Below, piece by piece: positions 1-8,700 of a DNA stretch of 33,527 nt. Every line of letters starts with the position of its first letter. Position 1 is the first letter of the stretch. The stretch lies in assembly GCA_002840355.1 (NCBI GenBank), contig PHAL01000031.1:1-33527 (forward strand), read 5' to 3'. Source of the DNA: Elusimicrobia bacterium HGW-Elusimicrobia-3 (GTDB lineage Bacteria > Elusimicrobiota > Elusimicrobia > Elusimicrobiales > UBA9959). Below the pieces are notes generated by a model that saw only the letters and a list, made by a program, of their open reading frames with translations, ran no database searches and had not been told where the DNA came from. Both the position numbers and the translations under genes were made by a program.

Positions 1-1188
1 GCAGCCTGAGCTGCCGGCCACCTCGCTCAGTTCGCCCGGGCCCACGCCGGTAAAATGCAGCCCGCGGTCGTCGGCTATCCAGTAGGTGCGGGTCTTGCCG
101 GGCGCGTCGCCAGGCAGCGGCCGCATCAGTATGTCGAAGGCGCGCCCGCGCCAGGCGCAGGGCAGCACGGCCGGGGCCGAAGAGCGGAACAGTTCCTCCC
201 GCGAGATCCGGAAAGACGGGTCCAGCCGGTCCAGGGCGGCGGCGGCCAGCCAGCGGTCGGCCTCGCCGGGCGCCTGCAGCAGGCCGCGGAAGACGGGCAC
301 GGCCAGGTCGGCCAGCGCGCCCCCGCGGGGCAGGGCGCTCACGGCGGAGAAAGAGACGGCGGGCAGCACGCGCCGCAGTTTGGCCGCGGCGGCGGCGGCC
401 TCGGGCGACTGGGCGCGGCTTTGTATGGCTGGGGCCGCGGCCGCGCCGGCAGCGCGCAGCCGGGGCCAGCCGTAAACTGCCAGCGCCGCGCCGCCCAGCA
501 GCAGCGTCAGTATGAACCAGGAGCGGGCCAGGCCCGGCACCGCGCCGCGGCGGCCCGGCTCGCTGAAGTCGAAGCGCACCGGCAGCGCCTTGATGAGGCG
601 CAGGCGGTAAAGCAGCGGGCTCAGGCCGAAGGCCGCCTCGGAGACGGCCATGATCAGCAGCGAGCCCGTCATCACCAGCGCCGTGAGCGCCGTCATCACG
701 TTGCCCCAGCCGCCGGCGGCGAACAGCTCGAGCACGCGGTGGAATTCCGGCACGCCGTGGTGGCGCGCCAGGCCCGGCGCGCGGGCCAGCGCCAGGTAGG
801 CCAGGACGCCCAGGACGAAGGCCAGCGGCGTATGCGGCTTGAGCCGGCGGGTGGAGAGGTCGGTGAAGGTGACGCCGAGCATCACGTACATGAAAGCGAA
901 GCCGCACACCTCGCGCCAGAGCAGCGACGGGTGCCACTGCCCCTGCAGGGCGGTATTGAACATCATGGCCGCGTAGACCACGGCCAGCGCGCTGACATAG
1001 AGCAGGTTCAGCATGGCGCTGACCTCCGGGAACAGCAGCCGCTTGAGGCCGGCCATGCACAGGTCCGCCAGCCGGGCCAGCATCCAGAACATGGCGCTGA
1101 TGCTGCTCAGCGTGCGCAGCGGCACCAGCAGCGCCTGGAACTCGGGGGCGTTCCAGACGGCTACGGCTTGGTTAAGGTAAGGCTCCAT
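1..1188 (-). CDS. Polytopic membrane protein, C-terminus beyond window
   Basis: The minus-strand frame starts at an ATG at 1188 and stays open to base 1 (396 codons, no stop), so the 3' end is missing. The first ~230 residues contain about five hydrophobic segments, including stretches near LLYVSALAVVYAAMMF, FAFMYVMLGVTF, TPLAFVLGVLAYLAL and WFILTLLLGGAALAVYGW. An Ala-rich, more polar and probably extracytoplasmic part follows. I recognise no family. The start lies 4 bases after the stop of the upstream gene, so the two are almost certainly cotranscribed and perhaps translationally coupled. The long plus-strand frame over this region (55-1209) is Arg/Gly/Gln-rich antisense noise. The coding frame is well supported by hydrophobicity and operon spacing; the function is unknown. 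Confidence 0.8.
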   Translation of the reverse strand, partial: MEPYLNQAVAVWNAPEFQALLVPLRTLSSISAMFWMLARLADLCMAGLKRLLFPEVSAMLNLLYVSALAVVYAAMMFNTALQGQWHPSLLWREVCGFAFMYVMLGVTFTDLSTRRLKPHTPLAFVLGVLAYLALARAPGLARHHGVPEFHRVLELFAAGGWGNVMTALTALVMTGSLLIMAVSEAAFGLSPLLYRLRLIKALPVRFDFSEPGRRGAVPGLARSWFILTLLLGGAALAVYGWPRLRAAGAAAAPAIQSRAQSPEAAAAAAKLRRVLPAVSFSAVSALPRGGALADLAVPVFRGLLQAPGEADRWLAAAALDRLDPSFRISREELFRSSAPAVLPCAWRGRAFDILMRPLPGDAPGKTRTYWIADDRGLHFTGVGPGELSEVAGSSGC

Positions 1189-1192
1189 GAGG

Positions 1193-1915
1193 TCAGCGCG
1201 CGGCTTTAGCGGAGAACGCGCAGTCGCCGGCCGCGGCGCGGCGTTTGCCGCCGCCGGGATTCAGGATCAGCTCGCCCTGGCCTTCGGCCAGCGTCTCGGC
1301 TCCCTCCTTGAGCTGCAGCGTATACTGCAGCAGGAAGCTGCCGTCCAGGGCGGGTCCGTTGGGCAACAGGCCTACCATGAAGCGGCGCACGCTCTCCGAG
1401 TCCTGGCTGTAGGTGACCACGGTGTACTGCTGGTCCGGCAGGAAAGCGAAATTGGCGGCGTGCTCGTCGCGGCCGCATTTCAGGCTGGTGCGTATCGACC
1501 CGTTGCCGTTCTTGCGGGCGCCGGGCTCGGCTTTGCCCCGCAGTTCCAGTATAAGTTTCCAGCCGGAAGCCTCGGCGGCCAGCACCGGCTTGCCGGGGCG
1601 CAGCGCCACCTTGCCCGCAGCCTGGAAAGGCGGCCGCGCGGCGTTCTTGCCGGTCAGCTCGACCATATAGTCCAGGCGCAGCAGCCCGGCCTCAGGCTTG
1701 TTGAGATAGGCGTTGAAGATCAGGCCGCGCCGCGGCCAGCCGCGCGTGGCGGGCGCGCCGGTGAAGCTGGCCTGCTTGCCCACCGGCAGCTCCAGTTCGT
1801 GCGTGTAGGTGCCCTTGCCGCTGACGGCTTTAAGCCTCACCGTCCAGGTCTCGGCCCCGGCCGTACCGGCCAGGCAGAGTAAAGATAAAATGACCGCCCA
1901 ACCCCGGGTTTTCAT
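1193..1915 (-). CDS. Secreted protein of unknown function
   Basis: 240 residues. The N-terminus MKTRGWAVILSLLCLAGTAGA is a classical signal peptide, with cleavage probably after AGA-E. The rest is beta-rich in look (alternating hydrophobic residues) with one visible internal Cys pair (residues near SLKCGRDE and GDCAF) and no recognised domain. It follows the PorV-like gene and precedes a membrane-protein gene at 4 bases, so it is probably a periplasmic or outer-membrane accessory of that operon. Start choice: no Shine-Dalgarno, but a TAGAAT hexamer ends exactly 6 nt before this ATG, which fits a leaderless start. Confidence 0.8.
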   Translation of the reverse strand: MKTRGWAVILSLLCLAGTAGAETWTVRLKAVSGKGTYTHELELPVGKQASFTGAPATRGWPRRGLIFNAYLNKPEAGLLRLDYMVELTGKNAARPPFQAAGKVALRPGKPVLAAEASGWKLILELRGKAEPGARKNGNGSIRTSLKCGRDEHAANFAFLPDQQYTVVTYSQDSESVRRFMVGLLPNGPALDGSFLLQYTLQLKEGAETLAEGQGELILNPGGGKRRAAAGDCAFSAKAAR

Positions 1916-1921
1916 AGGTTT

Positions 1922-1927
1922 ATTCTA
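1922..1927 (-). promoter_or_regulatory. -10 element of a leaderless promoter
   Basis: Read on the minus strand, TGG-TAGAAT-AAACCT-ATG: an extended -10 (TGn) with 6 nt to the start codon, so transcription would begin at or next to the A of ATG. No good -35 is visible; that region falls inside the terminator hairpin of the upstream gene. The 17-nt string TTCTGTTTTGGTAGAAT recurs unchanged at 18057-18073. Confidence 0.55.
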
Positions 1928-1936
1928 CCAAAACAG

Positions 1937-1959
1937 AACCGCCGGTCCCCCGGGCGGTT
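1937..1959 (-). terminator. Terminator after the PorV-like gene
   Basis: Stem AACCGCC/GGCGGTT around a C/G-rich loop, starting immediately beyond the TAA of the PorV-like gene and followed on the minus strand by TCTGTTTTGG. The plus-strand side also has TTTTTATTTT, so it could act in both directions. Confidence 0.7.
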
Positions 1960-1960
1960 T

Positions 1961-2872
1961 TTATTTTCCCAGCCTCCAGGCCAGGCCGAAATGGTGGGTG
2001 CTGCCCAGCAGGCCCATGGTCCTGAAGGCGTAGTCCAGTGCCGCGCCGCCGCGGGCCAGGCCGAAGCCGGCCGAGAGGCCGTTGACCCGCCGGGTATCCA
2101 GCGCGGCCGTATTGTAGCCGGCGCGGGCCAGCAGGCTCCAGGCAGGCCCTTTAGCCAGCGCGTACTCGGCGCCAACGCCTATCCAGGCGCGGCCTTCCCT
2201 GGGGAAATTAACGTCCGCCGACCATTGCAGCGCGGGGCTGTAATGCGCGTACAGGCCGGCCCGCAGGTTCGCCGGCAGCGGCGCTCCCTCGTCGCGGAAC
2301 TTCATGGGCTTGCCCAGGTTCTGCGCCGCGAACCCCACCGACAGCTCTTCACCGCCTATCAGCAGCCCGGCGTCCAGGGCCAGCGCCGAGGCCGAACCCG
2401 TAATTCTGGAATTGATATATTTGCCCGCGGCGCCCAGGTACACGTCCTTCATCAGCGCTATGCCGTAGCCCAGGACGGCGGCCCCGTCGCGCGGCGAGAG
2501 GCTGCCGGCGGGCAGGCCGGTATTGTCCAGCGAGGCCAGGCTGCCGTACTGCAGGTATTGCACGCCCACGCCCAGCGCGCCATAGCGCAGCGGCACGGCC
2601 GCGGCCAGCACATCATAAGAGATGTCCCCCGCCAGCAGCGAGTGGCTGAAAGCCACCGAGCCGGGCCCGGCGCCCAGGCCGGCAGGGTTCTGGAACAGGG
2701 CCATGCCGCCGCGGGGCGAGCCGGCAACGGCCCCGCCCATGGCCGCGCCCCGGGCGTCTACCGGCAGGTTGAGAAAAGCCGCCGCGCCGGTGCCGGCCTC
2801 GTTGGCGCAGAGGCCCGCGCGCGCTCCGGCGCACAGCAGCAGGCCCGCGATAGCCAAAGCCCTGGTCCTCAT
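1961..2872 (-). CDS. PorV/PorQ-type outer-membrane beta-barrel protein
   Basis: 303 residues from the ATG at 2872. A signal peptide (MRTRALAIAGLLLCAGARAGLCA) is followed by the hallmark start of the PorV/PorQ (UPF0164) family: AAFLNLPVDARGAAMGGAVAG, then NPAG, as in 'FL.lp..aRa.gMGgA..A...d..a...NPAGL'. The remainder is alternating-hydrophobic strands rich in Gly and aromatic residues, typical of a FadL-like barrel, and ends in aromatic strands. In type IX secretion PorV shuttles cargo through its C-terminal signal. Here the start codon overlaps the stop of the giant surface protein (ATGA), which strongly suggests a cargo/partner relation. The frame remains open upstream to 3271, but that part is antisense-like sequence inside the neighbour and lacks a signal peptide. 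Family call is from recalled motifs. Confidence 0.8.
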   Translation of the reverse strand: MRTRALAIAGLLLCAGARAGLCANEAGTGAAAFLNLPVDARGAAMGGAVAGSPRGGMALFQNPAGLGAGPGSVAFSHSLLAGDISYDVLAAAVPLRYGALGVGVQYLQYGSLASLDNTGLPAGSLSPRDGAAVLGYGIALMKDVYLGAAGKYINSRITGSASALALDAGLLIGGEELSVGFAAQNLGKPMKFRDEGAPLPANLRAGLYAHYSPALQWSADVNFPREGRAWIGVGAEYALAKGPAWSLLARAGYNTAALDTRRVNGLSAGFGLARGGAALDYAFRTMGLLGSTHHFGLAWRLGK

Positions 2873-5800
2873 CTTTCCACCGCCAGTTTTAGGATCTTCT
2901 CTTTGGAGCCGCTCCGCACATGCGCCAGGTAAACGCCGCTGGCCGCCTTGAGCCCGGCCGAGTTGCGGCCGTCCCAGATCTTTACGCCCAGGTCGGCCGT
3001 GCTGACGGTCAGCTTGCGCACCAGCCGGCCGTCTATGGTGTAGATCCTGATGTCGCTGCCGTCGGGCAGGTTGTCGAAGATTATCCCGTCGGCGCCGGCG
3101 GGGGTATCGAAGCGGCCGCCGGAGCCGGGCTTCCACGGCACCGGGTAGGCCCGCGCCGCGTTCAGGTTCGCCGCCATCGGCGCGAACAGGGCGAAGAAGC
3201 TGAAATGCCTGGTGCGGCCGGTCACTTTCTTGGCCCCCAGGTCCACCGCGGACTCCAGGTCGCGCTGCCAAGGGCCGGCGGCGTTAGGCGAGGAGTACAT
3301 CTCCAGCAGATTGGTGCGCAGGTTGGTGCCGTCCACGATGCCGTCGTTATCGGCGTCGGGGTACACCAGCGTCACCACCGCGCTACGGCCGCCGGCCAGC
3401 GCGCTCTGGTTGGAGAGATTTATCTCCACGGCTATGCCGGCCGCCTCGGCGTCGGCGGGGGCGGGCGGCAGCAGCGCCGGGTTATTGGTGACGGCCACCG
3501 TGGCGGTGGAATAGTCCAGCGCGCCGGCGGGGATCTCCACCTTGGCCAGCTGCGCCGAGGCCGGGTCGCCGGCCTGCAGCGTGTTGGCGACCAGATTGTT
3601 CACCAGCTGTTCCTTGGTCACGCGGCCGCCGCTGGCGTTCTCCACTATGTCCGGCTCGTCGGCGCCGATCAAAATGGTAACGGCCGCCGGCGACGGGTCG
3701 GCGGCATTGCCCAGGTCGGCTGCTACCGCGCGCAGGTCGTAGGCGCCGGGAGGCAGGCCGGTGACGTCCCAGTGAATGAAGTAGGGCGGGGCGGTGTCGG
3801 GATTGGGATGATTGCCCGGGTCCCGGGCTGGGATGTCCAGCCAGGCGGGCGACGCCGAGGCTTTGTACTGCAGGCGCACGTGTTTCACATCGGCGGGCAG
3901 GCCGCTGGTGATCTCGGCCATCACGGTGACGCTGTTGCCGTTCACGCGCCGGCCGGTCTGCGGTATCTTTATGGCCGCGCGCGCGCCGCTCAGGGTGAAC
4001 ATGGCGGGCGCCGAGGCCGTAACGCCGGTATTCTGTTCTACCGTACCGCAGCGGTGCGCCGCCCGCAGGCCATACTTGTAGGCCGCGCTGCTGGTCAGCA
4101 CGCCGGTGGTGTACGAGGTCTGGCCGGCCGGCAGCAGGGCCAGCGGGCTGGCGTAATTTATAGTGCCGGTGCCGTTGTCGGTGTACAGCCGGTAGCCGGA
4201 AATGCCCTCGTAAGGGGCCGGCTCCCAGGAGAGCAGGATGCGGCCGCCGTATTGCGCCTGCGCCGAGAAATTCCCGGGCGGCGGCGGCACCGGGCTGCCC
4301 GTAAAGGCCGGGCCGACTTCCACCTCGGCGGAAACCTGGCCGCGGCTGTTGAGGTTCCAGATCCGGTAATAGTAGCTGGTGCAGCCCTGCAGGCCGGTGT
4401 CGGTCAGCGCCAGACCGTTGGTGCTGAAGGTGGGCCCGTCCACGCGCCGTACGCGCGCGGGGTTGCCGGCCGGGTTGCCGTTGAGCGCCCAGGCCAGCGA
4501 GGCGCTGGTGATGTGCACCGCCGTCAGCGCGGCGGCGCCGGGCGGCGCGGCCAGCGTGGTCACCGGCAGCGACGGGAAAGAGGCAGGGCCCTCGCCGGCG
4601 GGGTTGTAGCCCCGCACCACTATGCTGTACGTGGCGTTGGGCAGCAGCCCCTCCTGCGAGAAAGTCGGCCCCGGCGTGGAACCTGTCAGCGTGCCGGGCG
4701 CGCTGGCGTGATAGACATTGTAGCCGGCCACATTGGCCAGCGAAGTCCAGGTCCAGGTTATGGCCGACCAGCCGGCCGCCGTGCCCGAAGGGAAGGCCGC
4801 GCGCTCCGGCAGCCGCGGCAGCGTGGCGATAGCGGCCGGAGCGGTATAGGCGGTGGCTATGCCGTCGGCGTTGATGGCGCGCGCCTTGAAGTAATAAGGC
4901 GTACCGCCGGGCAGGCCGGCCAGGGCGAAAGCGCGCGCCGTGCCGGTGGACAGCCAGGCGTTGGTGAAGTCCGCGCTGCTCGAGGCCAGCAGCTGGTACT
5001 GGGTGTGGTCCGGGTTGCCGTTGGCGGCCCAGGTTATGGCCAGCGACGTGGAGGTTACCTCCACCGCCGTGGGCAGGCCGGGCAGCGCGGCCAGCGTGCG
5101 GCCCTCGCCCGCCAGCGGGTCAGGGGCCCCGGCGCCGCCGGTGGAGACATAGGCGAAATAGACGGTATTGGGCGTCAGGCCGGAGAAATCCTGCGACAGC
5201 GCCGTGGTGGTGGCGGCCTGCACGTAGCCCGCCGGGCCGGCGGCCGTGGCCAGCCGCACCGCGTAATTGGTGCCGGGGATAAAGGTGGTGCCCCAGTTCA
5301 CCGTCAGCGCCGTGGCCTCCACGCCGCCGAACGGCGCGGAGCTCACATAGTCCGTAGAATCGTCGTGATAGGTGAAAGTAGTGACGGCGAGGGCGGTCTG
5401 CGCGTTGCCGGCGGTGTCCACCGCGCGCGACACGGCGGCGTAGGAGGTGTCCGTGGTGAGCGCCGCCTCCGGCGGGCCGGCGTAGGTCCAGGCCGCGCTG
5501 CCGGCCGCTATGTTCCAGGCCTCGGCGGCTGTCCACTGCCCCAGCACGCCGTTCCAGTACTGGCCGTCGGAGAGGCGCGCCAGCCGCAACCAGACCTGTC
5601 CTACGGAGGTGTCGGCGTCCCAGGCCGTGCCGGCCAGGCCATTGTATTCCACCAGCGCGGCGTCGGCCTCCGGAACGGTGATCGCCGAGACCGGAGGGGC
5701 GGCGTCGTAATAGACGGTGACCGACGGGTTGGCCACGGACCAGTTGCCCGAACTGTCCACCGCCCTGGCCGAGATGGTGAAGTAGGCGCCGTTGGTGAGC

Positions 5801-8505
5801 GCCGGCCCGGCGTAGCTCCAGGAATAGGAGACGGTGGAGAAAGCGGCGTTGAGCCAGACCGGGGTGGAAGTCCACGAGGCGCCGTTCCAGTAGTAGCCGC
5901 CGGCCAGCTTGCGCAGAGAGACCTGCGCGCCGGCCGCGGCCACGTCGTCGCCGGCGGTGCCGGTTATCAGCGGCGGCCCGTTAAGCGTGCCGCCGTCCGC
6001 CGGCTGCAGTATGGCCGCCAGCGGCGGGATGATGTCCACGAACTGCGGCCAGTCCACGTAGCCGTAAGGGTCCTGCTCGTACAGGCTGCCGCCGCGCTGG
6101 CCCGAGGCCGACCGCATGGTCAGCCGCGATCCGGCGTCGAGCAGGCCGGCGTCCACGTTGACGGCTGCGCCGGGCGCGTTGAAAGCGACGCCGGTAAAAG
6201 TCGACACCACCTGCCCGCCCAGCAGCTGCAGCGCCGTGGCCCCCGGCGAGAGGCTGTCGAAAGCCAGCCCGGAGAAGACCAGCGAGGCGCCCGGCGCCTG
6301 CCGCGCTACTACGGCGCCGTAGCGGCCGCCCCGCACCGAGCCGGAAGTCACCGCTATCACGCCCCCATTGTCAGCATCAATGTTGATGGCCGTGCCCTGC
6401 GGCCCGCCGTAGACCGTGTTGCCAGTGAAGGTCAGGTTGAGACTGTTGCGCCCCATGTCGAGGCCCAGGCTGCCCGGACCGTCGCCAACCAGCACGCTGT
6501 TGCTTATCACCGTACCGGTGGAGCCGCTGATATAAGCGGCCGTGGAGCCCTGCAGGTAGGACTCGGTGATGGTATTGCTGGAAGCCGCCCTGAAGTAGGC
6601 GGCCGCCAGCCAGGAGCCGCTGGCGACGGTGCTGCGGCTTACGGTATTGCCGGCCGACCTGGTTTCGAAGTACAGGGCGATGCCCGCGGGGCTGCGGAGA
6701 TAGCTGTCGGAGACGGCGTTGAATTCGGAGGTGACGAAATGCAGGGCGGCGTAGGAACCGTTGCCGCCGTAAAAAATGTTCCGTGCCAGCGTGTTATAGT
6801 TGGAGCCGGCAGTTAGATGAGCGCTGCGGCCCAGGGGCGAGCCGAGATAGCTGTCGCTTACCGTGTTGCGGGAGGCCCCGGTAAAGAAAAGAGCGTAGCA
6901 GCTCAGGCCCTGGCAGGTCATCGTGCTGAGGCTGACCGAGTTGTAGGCCGCCCCGCCGCTGAAATAGGCGTTATAGTCGCCGACCGGATTGTCTATATAA
7001 CTATCCGTCACCGAGTTGTAGTTAGAACCATCCACGTAAAAGACCGGGCTGGTAGTCGCGGCGCCGCGCAACAGGCTGCGGCGGATAGAATTGTAGGCGG
7101 AACCGCCTGCCAGGTGGGCCGCGTGGCTGAGGCCGCTGTAGAGGTAGCTGTCCGTGACGCTGTTGGAGGAAGAGCCCAGCAGGTACAGCGCGTACCGGCC
7201 GGCGGCGCTGTTGGTGACGGTGCTGGCCGCCACGGTATTATAGCCGCCCAGCAGCCGCACGCCGTGCGCGGTTGCCGCGTCTATCATGGAATTTTCCACC
7301 ACGCTCCAGTTCTTGAGCAGGATGGCCGAATCGGTAATATGGCCGCCGGCCGTTACCGTGACGCTGGACAGGTTCACGCCGGACGAAGAGGCCATGACGC
7401 CGTAAGTCAGCGGGCCGGACGGGACTATATTTATTCCGGCCAGCGTGACGTTGGCGTTGGCCAGCACGAAGGCCGCCGCGGAGCCGCCGGGCGGGCTGAG
7501 CGCCGGGGCGGCCGCGCCGAGCGCCGGGTCCTTGGCTATCACCACGCGGTGGCCATTGGTCAGGAAGTCCCGCACCTCCACCTGCTCGGCGTAAATGCCG
7601 GCGTCGCCGACTACCACGCAGGCGCTGCCGGCCAGGTTATGGTCCAGCGCGTCCACCGCCGCCTGGATGGAAGTATGGTCTCCCGAGCCGTCCTTTTTAA
7701 CGGTAAGCGTCTGCGCGCAGCCGGCCTGCTGGCCGCCGGCAAAAACGAACACGCTGGCCGCGCCGGCCAGCGACCAGTTGCCGGCCGGGTCCGCCGCGCG
7801 GGTATAGGCGAAGTAAGTGGCCCCCGCCGTCAGCGAGGCGGAGGGCAGGCCGGAGTAATTCCAGGTAACGCTGCCGTCGGCCACGTTCCACCGTTCGCCG
7901 CCCAGCCACTCGGCGCTCGCCCCGTCCCAGTACAGCCCGTCGGCCGGACGCCGCACGGCCACCTGCGCCTGCGCGACGAAAGACTCGCTATCCCAGGCCG
8001 TGCCGCTGATGCCGGCGTAGGCGCCTACCATTTCCCCCGAATACGGCGAAGTGACGGCCGCCGCGGGCGCCGCCGTGTCGTAGAAGAAAGTCCGCTCCGG
8101 GTTCGGGGTGGACCAGTTGTTGGCCGAATCTTTAGCCCGCACGCTGACCGTATAGTAGGTGCCGTTGGTCCAGAACTCAGGCGGGTCATAGCGCCAGGTG
8201 TAAGGCGTGGTGGTAAAGCCTACGTCCAGCCAGGCTTCGGACGGCGAGAAAGCCCCGCCGCCCCAGTAAAAATTATCCGGCTGCCGCTTCACCGAGACCT
8301 GCGTCAGCACCACGGCCATGTCGTCGATGGCCGTGCCCTGCAGGTAGGGCACCGAACTGACGTACTGGGTATAGGGAAAAGTTACGGCCACCGTCGGCGA
8401 GCTCACGTCCTGGGCCGCCAGCGGCGCCGCCAGCAGAAAAGCGCAGGCCAGGCCCGCGATAAGGCGGCCCGGCCAGGTTTTTTCCCAGAAGTATAGCTGT
8501 CTCAT
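2869..8505 (-). CDS. Giant surface protein: Ig-like, beta-helix, FN3 and FlgD-like C-terminal domain
   Basis: 1878 residues. A signal peptide spans residues 1-31 (hydrophobic AGLACAFLLAAPLAAQ). Residues ~32-260 are two related Ig-like modules with repeated features such as YW, AxDxxxNWS and FYDTAAP. From ~262 the pectate-lyase/pectin-esterase-like opening GSGDHTSIQAAVDAL leads into a right-handed beta-helix to ~820, with repeated N-(T/S)-(V/I)-S-(D/E)-S-(Y/L) coils. Two more Ig-like modules follow (~830-1050), then about five fibronectin-III-like repeats (~1055-1500) and a linker. The last ~95 residues (from YPVPWKPG) contain FDNLP, IRIYTIDGRLVRKL, WDGRNSAGLKAASGVYLAHV and a basic end, the pattern of FlgD-like/type A sorting domains. 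It is probably exported and displayed on the cell surface. It shares an ATGA overlap with the PorV-like gene. Confidence 0.88.
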   Translation of the reverse strand: MRQLYFWEKTWPGRLIAGLACAFLLAAPLAAQDVSSPTVAVTFPYTQYVSSVPYLQGTAIDDMAVVLTQVSVKRQPDNFYWGGGAFSPSEAWLDVGFTTTPYTWRYDPPEFWTNGTYYTVSVRAKDSANNWSTPNPERTFFYDTAAPAAAVTSPYSGEMVGAYAGISGTAWDSESFVAQAQVAVRRPADGLYWDGASAEWLGGERWNVADGSVTWNYSGLPSASLTAGATYFAYTRAADPAGNWSLAGAASVFVFAGGQQAGCAQTLTVKKDGSGDHTSIQAAVDALDHNLAGSACVVVGDAGIYAEQVEVRDFLTNGHRVVIAKDPALGAAAPALSPPGGSAAAFVLANANVTLAGINIVPSGPLTYGVMASSSGVNLSSVTVTAGGHITDSAILLKNWSVVENSMIDAATAHGVRLLGGYNTVAASTVTNSAAGRYALYLLGSSSNSVTDSYLYSGLSHAAHLAGGSAYNSIRRSLLRGAATTSPVFYVDGSNYNSVTDSYIDNPVGDYNAYFSGGAAYNSVSLSTMTCQGLSCYALFFTGASRNTVSDSYLGSPLGRSAHLTAGSNYNTLARNIFYGGNGSYAALHFVTSEFNAVSDSYLRSPAGIALYFETRSAGNTVSRSTVASGSWLAAAYFRAASSNTITESYLQGSTAAYISGSTGTVISNSVLVGDGPGSLGLDMGRNSLNLTFTGNTVYGGPQGTAINIDADNGGVIAVTSGSVRGGRYGAVVARQAPGASLVFSGLAFDSLSPGATALQLLGGQVVSTFTGVAFNAPGAAVNVDAGLLDAGSRLTMRSASGQRGGSLYEQDPYGYVDWPQFVDIIPPLAAILQPADGGTLNGPPLITGTAGDDVAAAGAQVSLRKLAGGYYWNGASWTSTPVWLNAAFSTVSYSWSYAGPALTNGAYFTISARAVDSSGNWSVANPSVTVYYDAAPPVSAITVPEADAALVEYNGLAGTAWDADTSVGQVWLRLARLSDGQYWNGVLGQWTAAEAWNIAAGSAAWTYAGPPEAALTTDTSYAAVSRAVDTAGNAQTALAVTTFTYHDDSTDYVSSAPFGGVEATALTVNWGTTFIPGTNYAVRLATAAGPAGYVQAATTTALSQDFSGLTPNTVYFAYVSTGGAGAPDPLAGEGRTLAALPGLPTAVEVTSTSLAITWAANGNPDHTQYQLLASSSADFTNAWLSTGTARAFALAGLPGGTPYYFKARAINADGIATAYTAPAAIATLPRLPERAAFPSGTAAGWSAITWTWTSLANVAGYNVYHASAPGTLTGSTPGPTFSQEGLLPNATYSIVVRGYNPAGEGPASFPSLPVTTLAAPPGAAALTAVHITSASLAWALNGNPAGNPARVRRVDGPTFSTNGLALTDTGLQGCTSYYYRIWNLNSRGQVSAEVEVGPAFTGSPVPPPPGNFSAQAQYGGRILLSWEPAPYEGISGYRLYTDNGTGTINYASPLALLPAGQTSYTTGVLTSSAAYKYGLRAAHRCGTVEQNTGVTASAPAMFTLSGARAAIKIPQTGRRVNGNSVTVMAEITSGLPADVKHVRLQYKASASPAWLDIPARDPGNHPNPDTAPPYFIHWDVTGLPPGAYDLRAVAADLGNAADPSPAAVTILIGADEPDIVENASGGRVTKEQLVNNLVANTLQAGDPASAQLAKVEIPAGALDYSTATVAVTNNPALLPPAPADAEAAGIAVEINLSNQSALAGGRSAVVTLVYPDADNDGIVDGTNLRTNLLEMYSSPNAAGPWQRDLESAVDLGAKKVTGRTRHFSFFALFAPMAANLNAARAYPVPWKPGSGGRFDTPAGADGIIFDNLPDGSDIRIYTIDGRLVRKLTVSTADLGVKIWDGRNSAGLKAASGVYLAHVRSGSKEKILKLAVER

Positions 8506-8596
8506 CGTAGTAGCGCTGCGGTTCTTGTTGCAGAGGTCGTCGAAAGGGGTGTGGCGCTATATCTTCGCGCCCGCCTTTATAAATACAGGCAGCTAT

Positions 8597-8625
8597 AGTC
8601 TAATGTACGCCCCCCCGTTTGTCAA
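8597..8625 (-). promoter_or_regulatory. Promoter of the surface-protein operon
   Basis: Minus strand: perfect -35 TTGACA (8620-8625), 17-bp spacer (8603-8619), -10 TAGACT (8597-8602). This predicts a 5' leader of roughly 85 nt before the ATG at 8505, unlike the leaderless genes in the window. No strong Shine-Dalgarno is visible in front of that ATG. Confidence 0.7.
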
Positions 8626-8656
8626 CGCCCCCAGCGAGGCTTCGCCGCGATGGACA

Positions 8657-8680
8657 AAGGCCGCCCCCGGGGGCGGCCTT
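8657..8680 (-). terminator. Terminator after the DUF4105-like gene
   Basis: A perfect 24-bp palindrome (AAGGCCGCCCCC and its complement) about 20 bases beyond the stop at 8701. On the minus strand it is followed by TTTGTCC, a weak T tract. Being a perfect palindrome without a loop, it would form a hairpin with a small opened centre. Confidence 0.6.
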
Positions 8681-8700
8681 AACGGCTTGAGAGGCAGATG

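Noticed and set aside
2920-6816. 1298-codon open frame on the plus strand
   Set aside because: Antisense to the giant surface protein. Its product is Arg/Gly/Ala/Val-rich without domains or hydrophobic pattern; it is open because codon third positions are G/C in the real gene.
6817-8496. 559-codon plus-strand frame
   Set aside because: Antisense to the N-terminal third of the surface protein; same biased composition as the other shadows.
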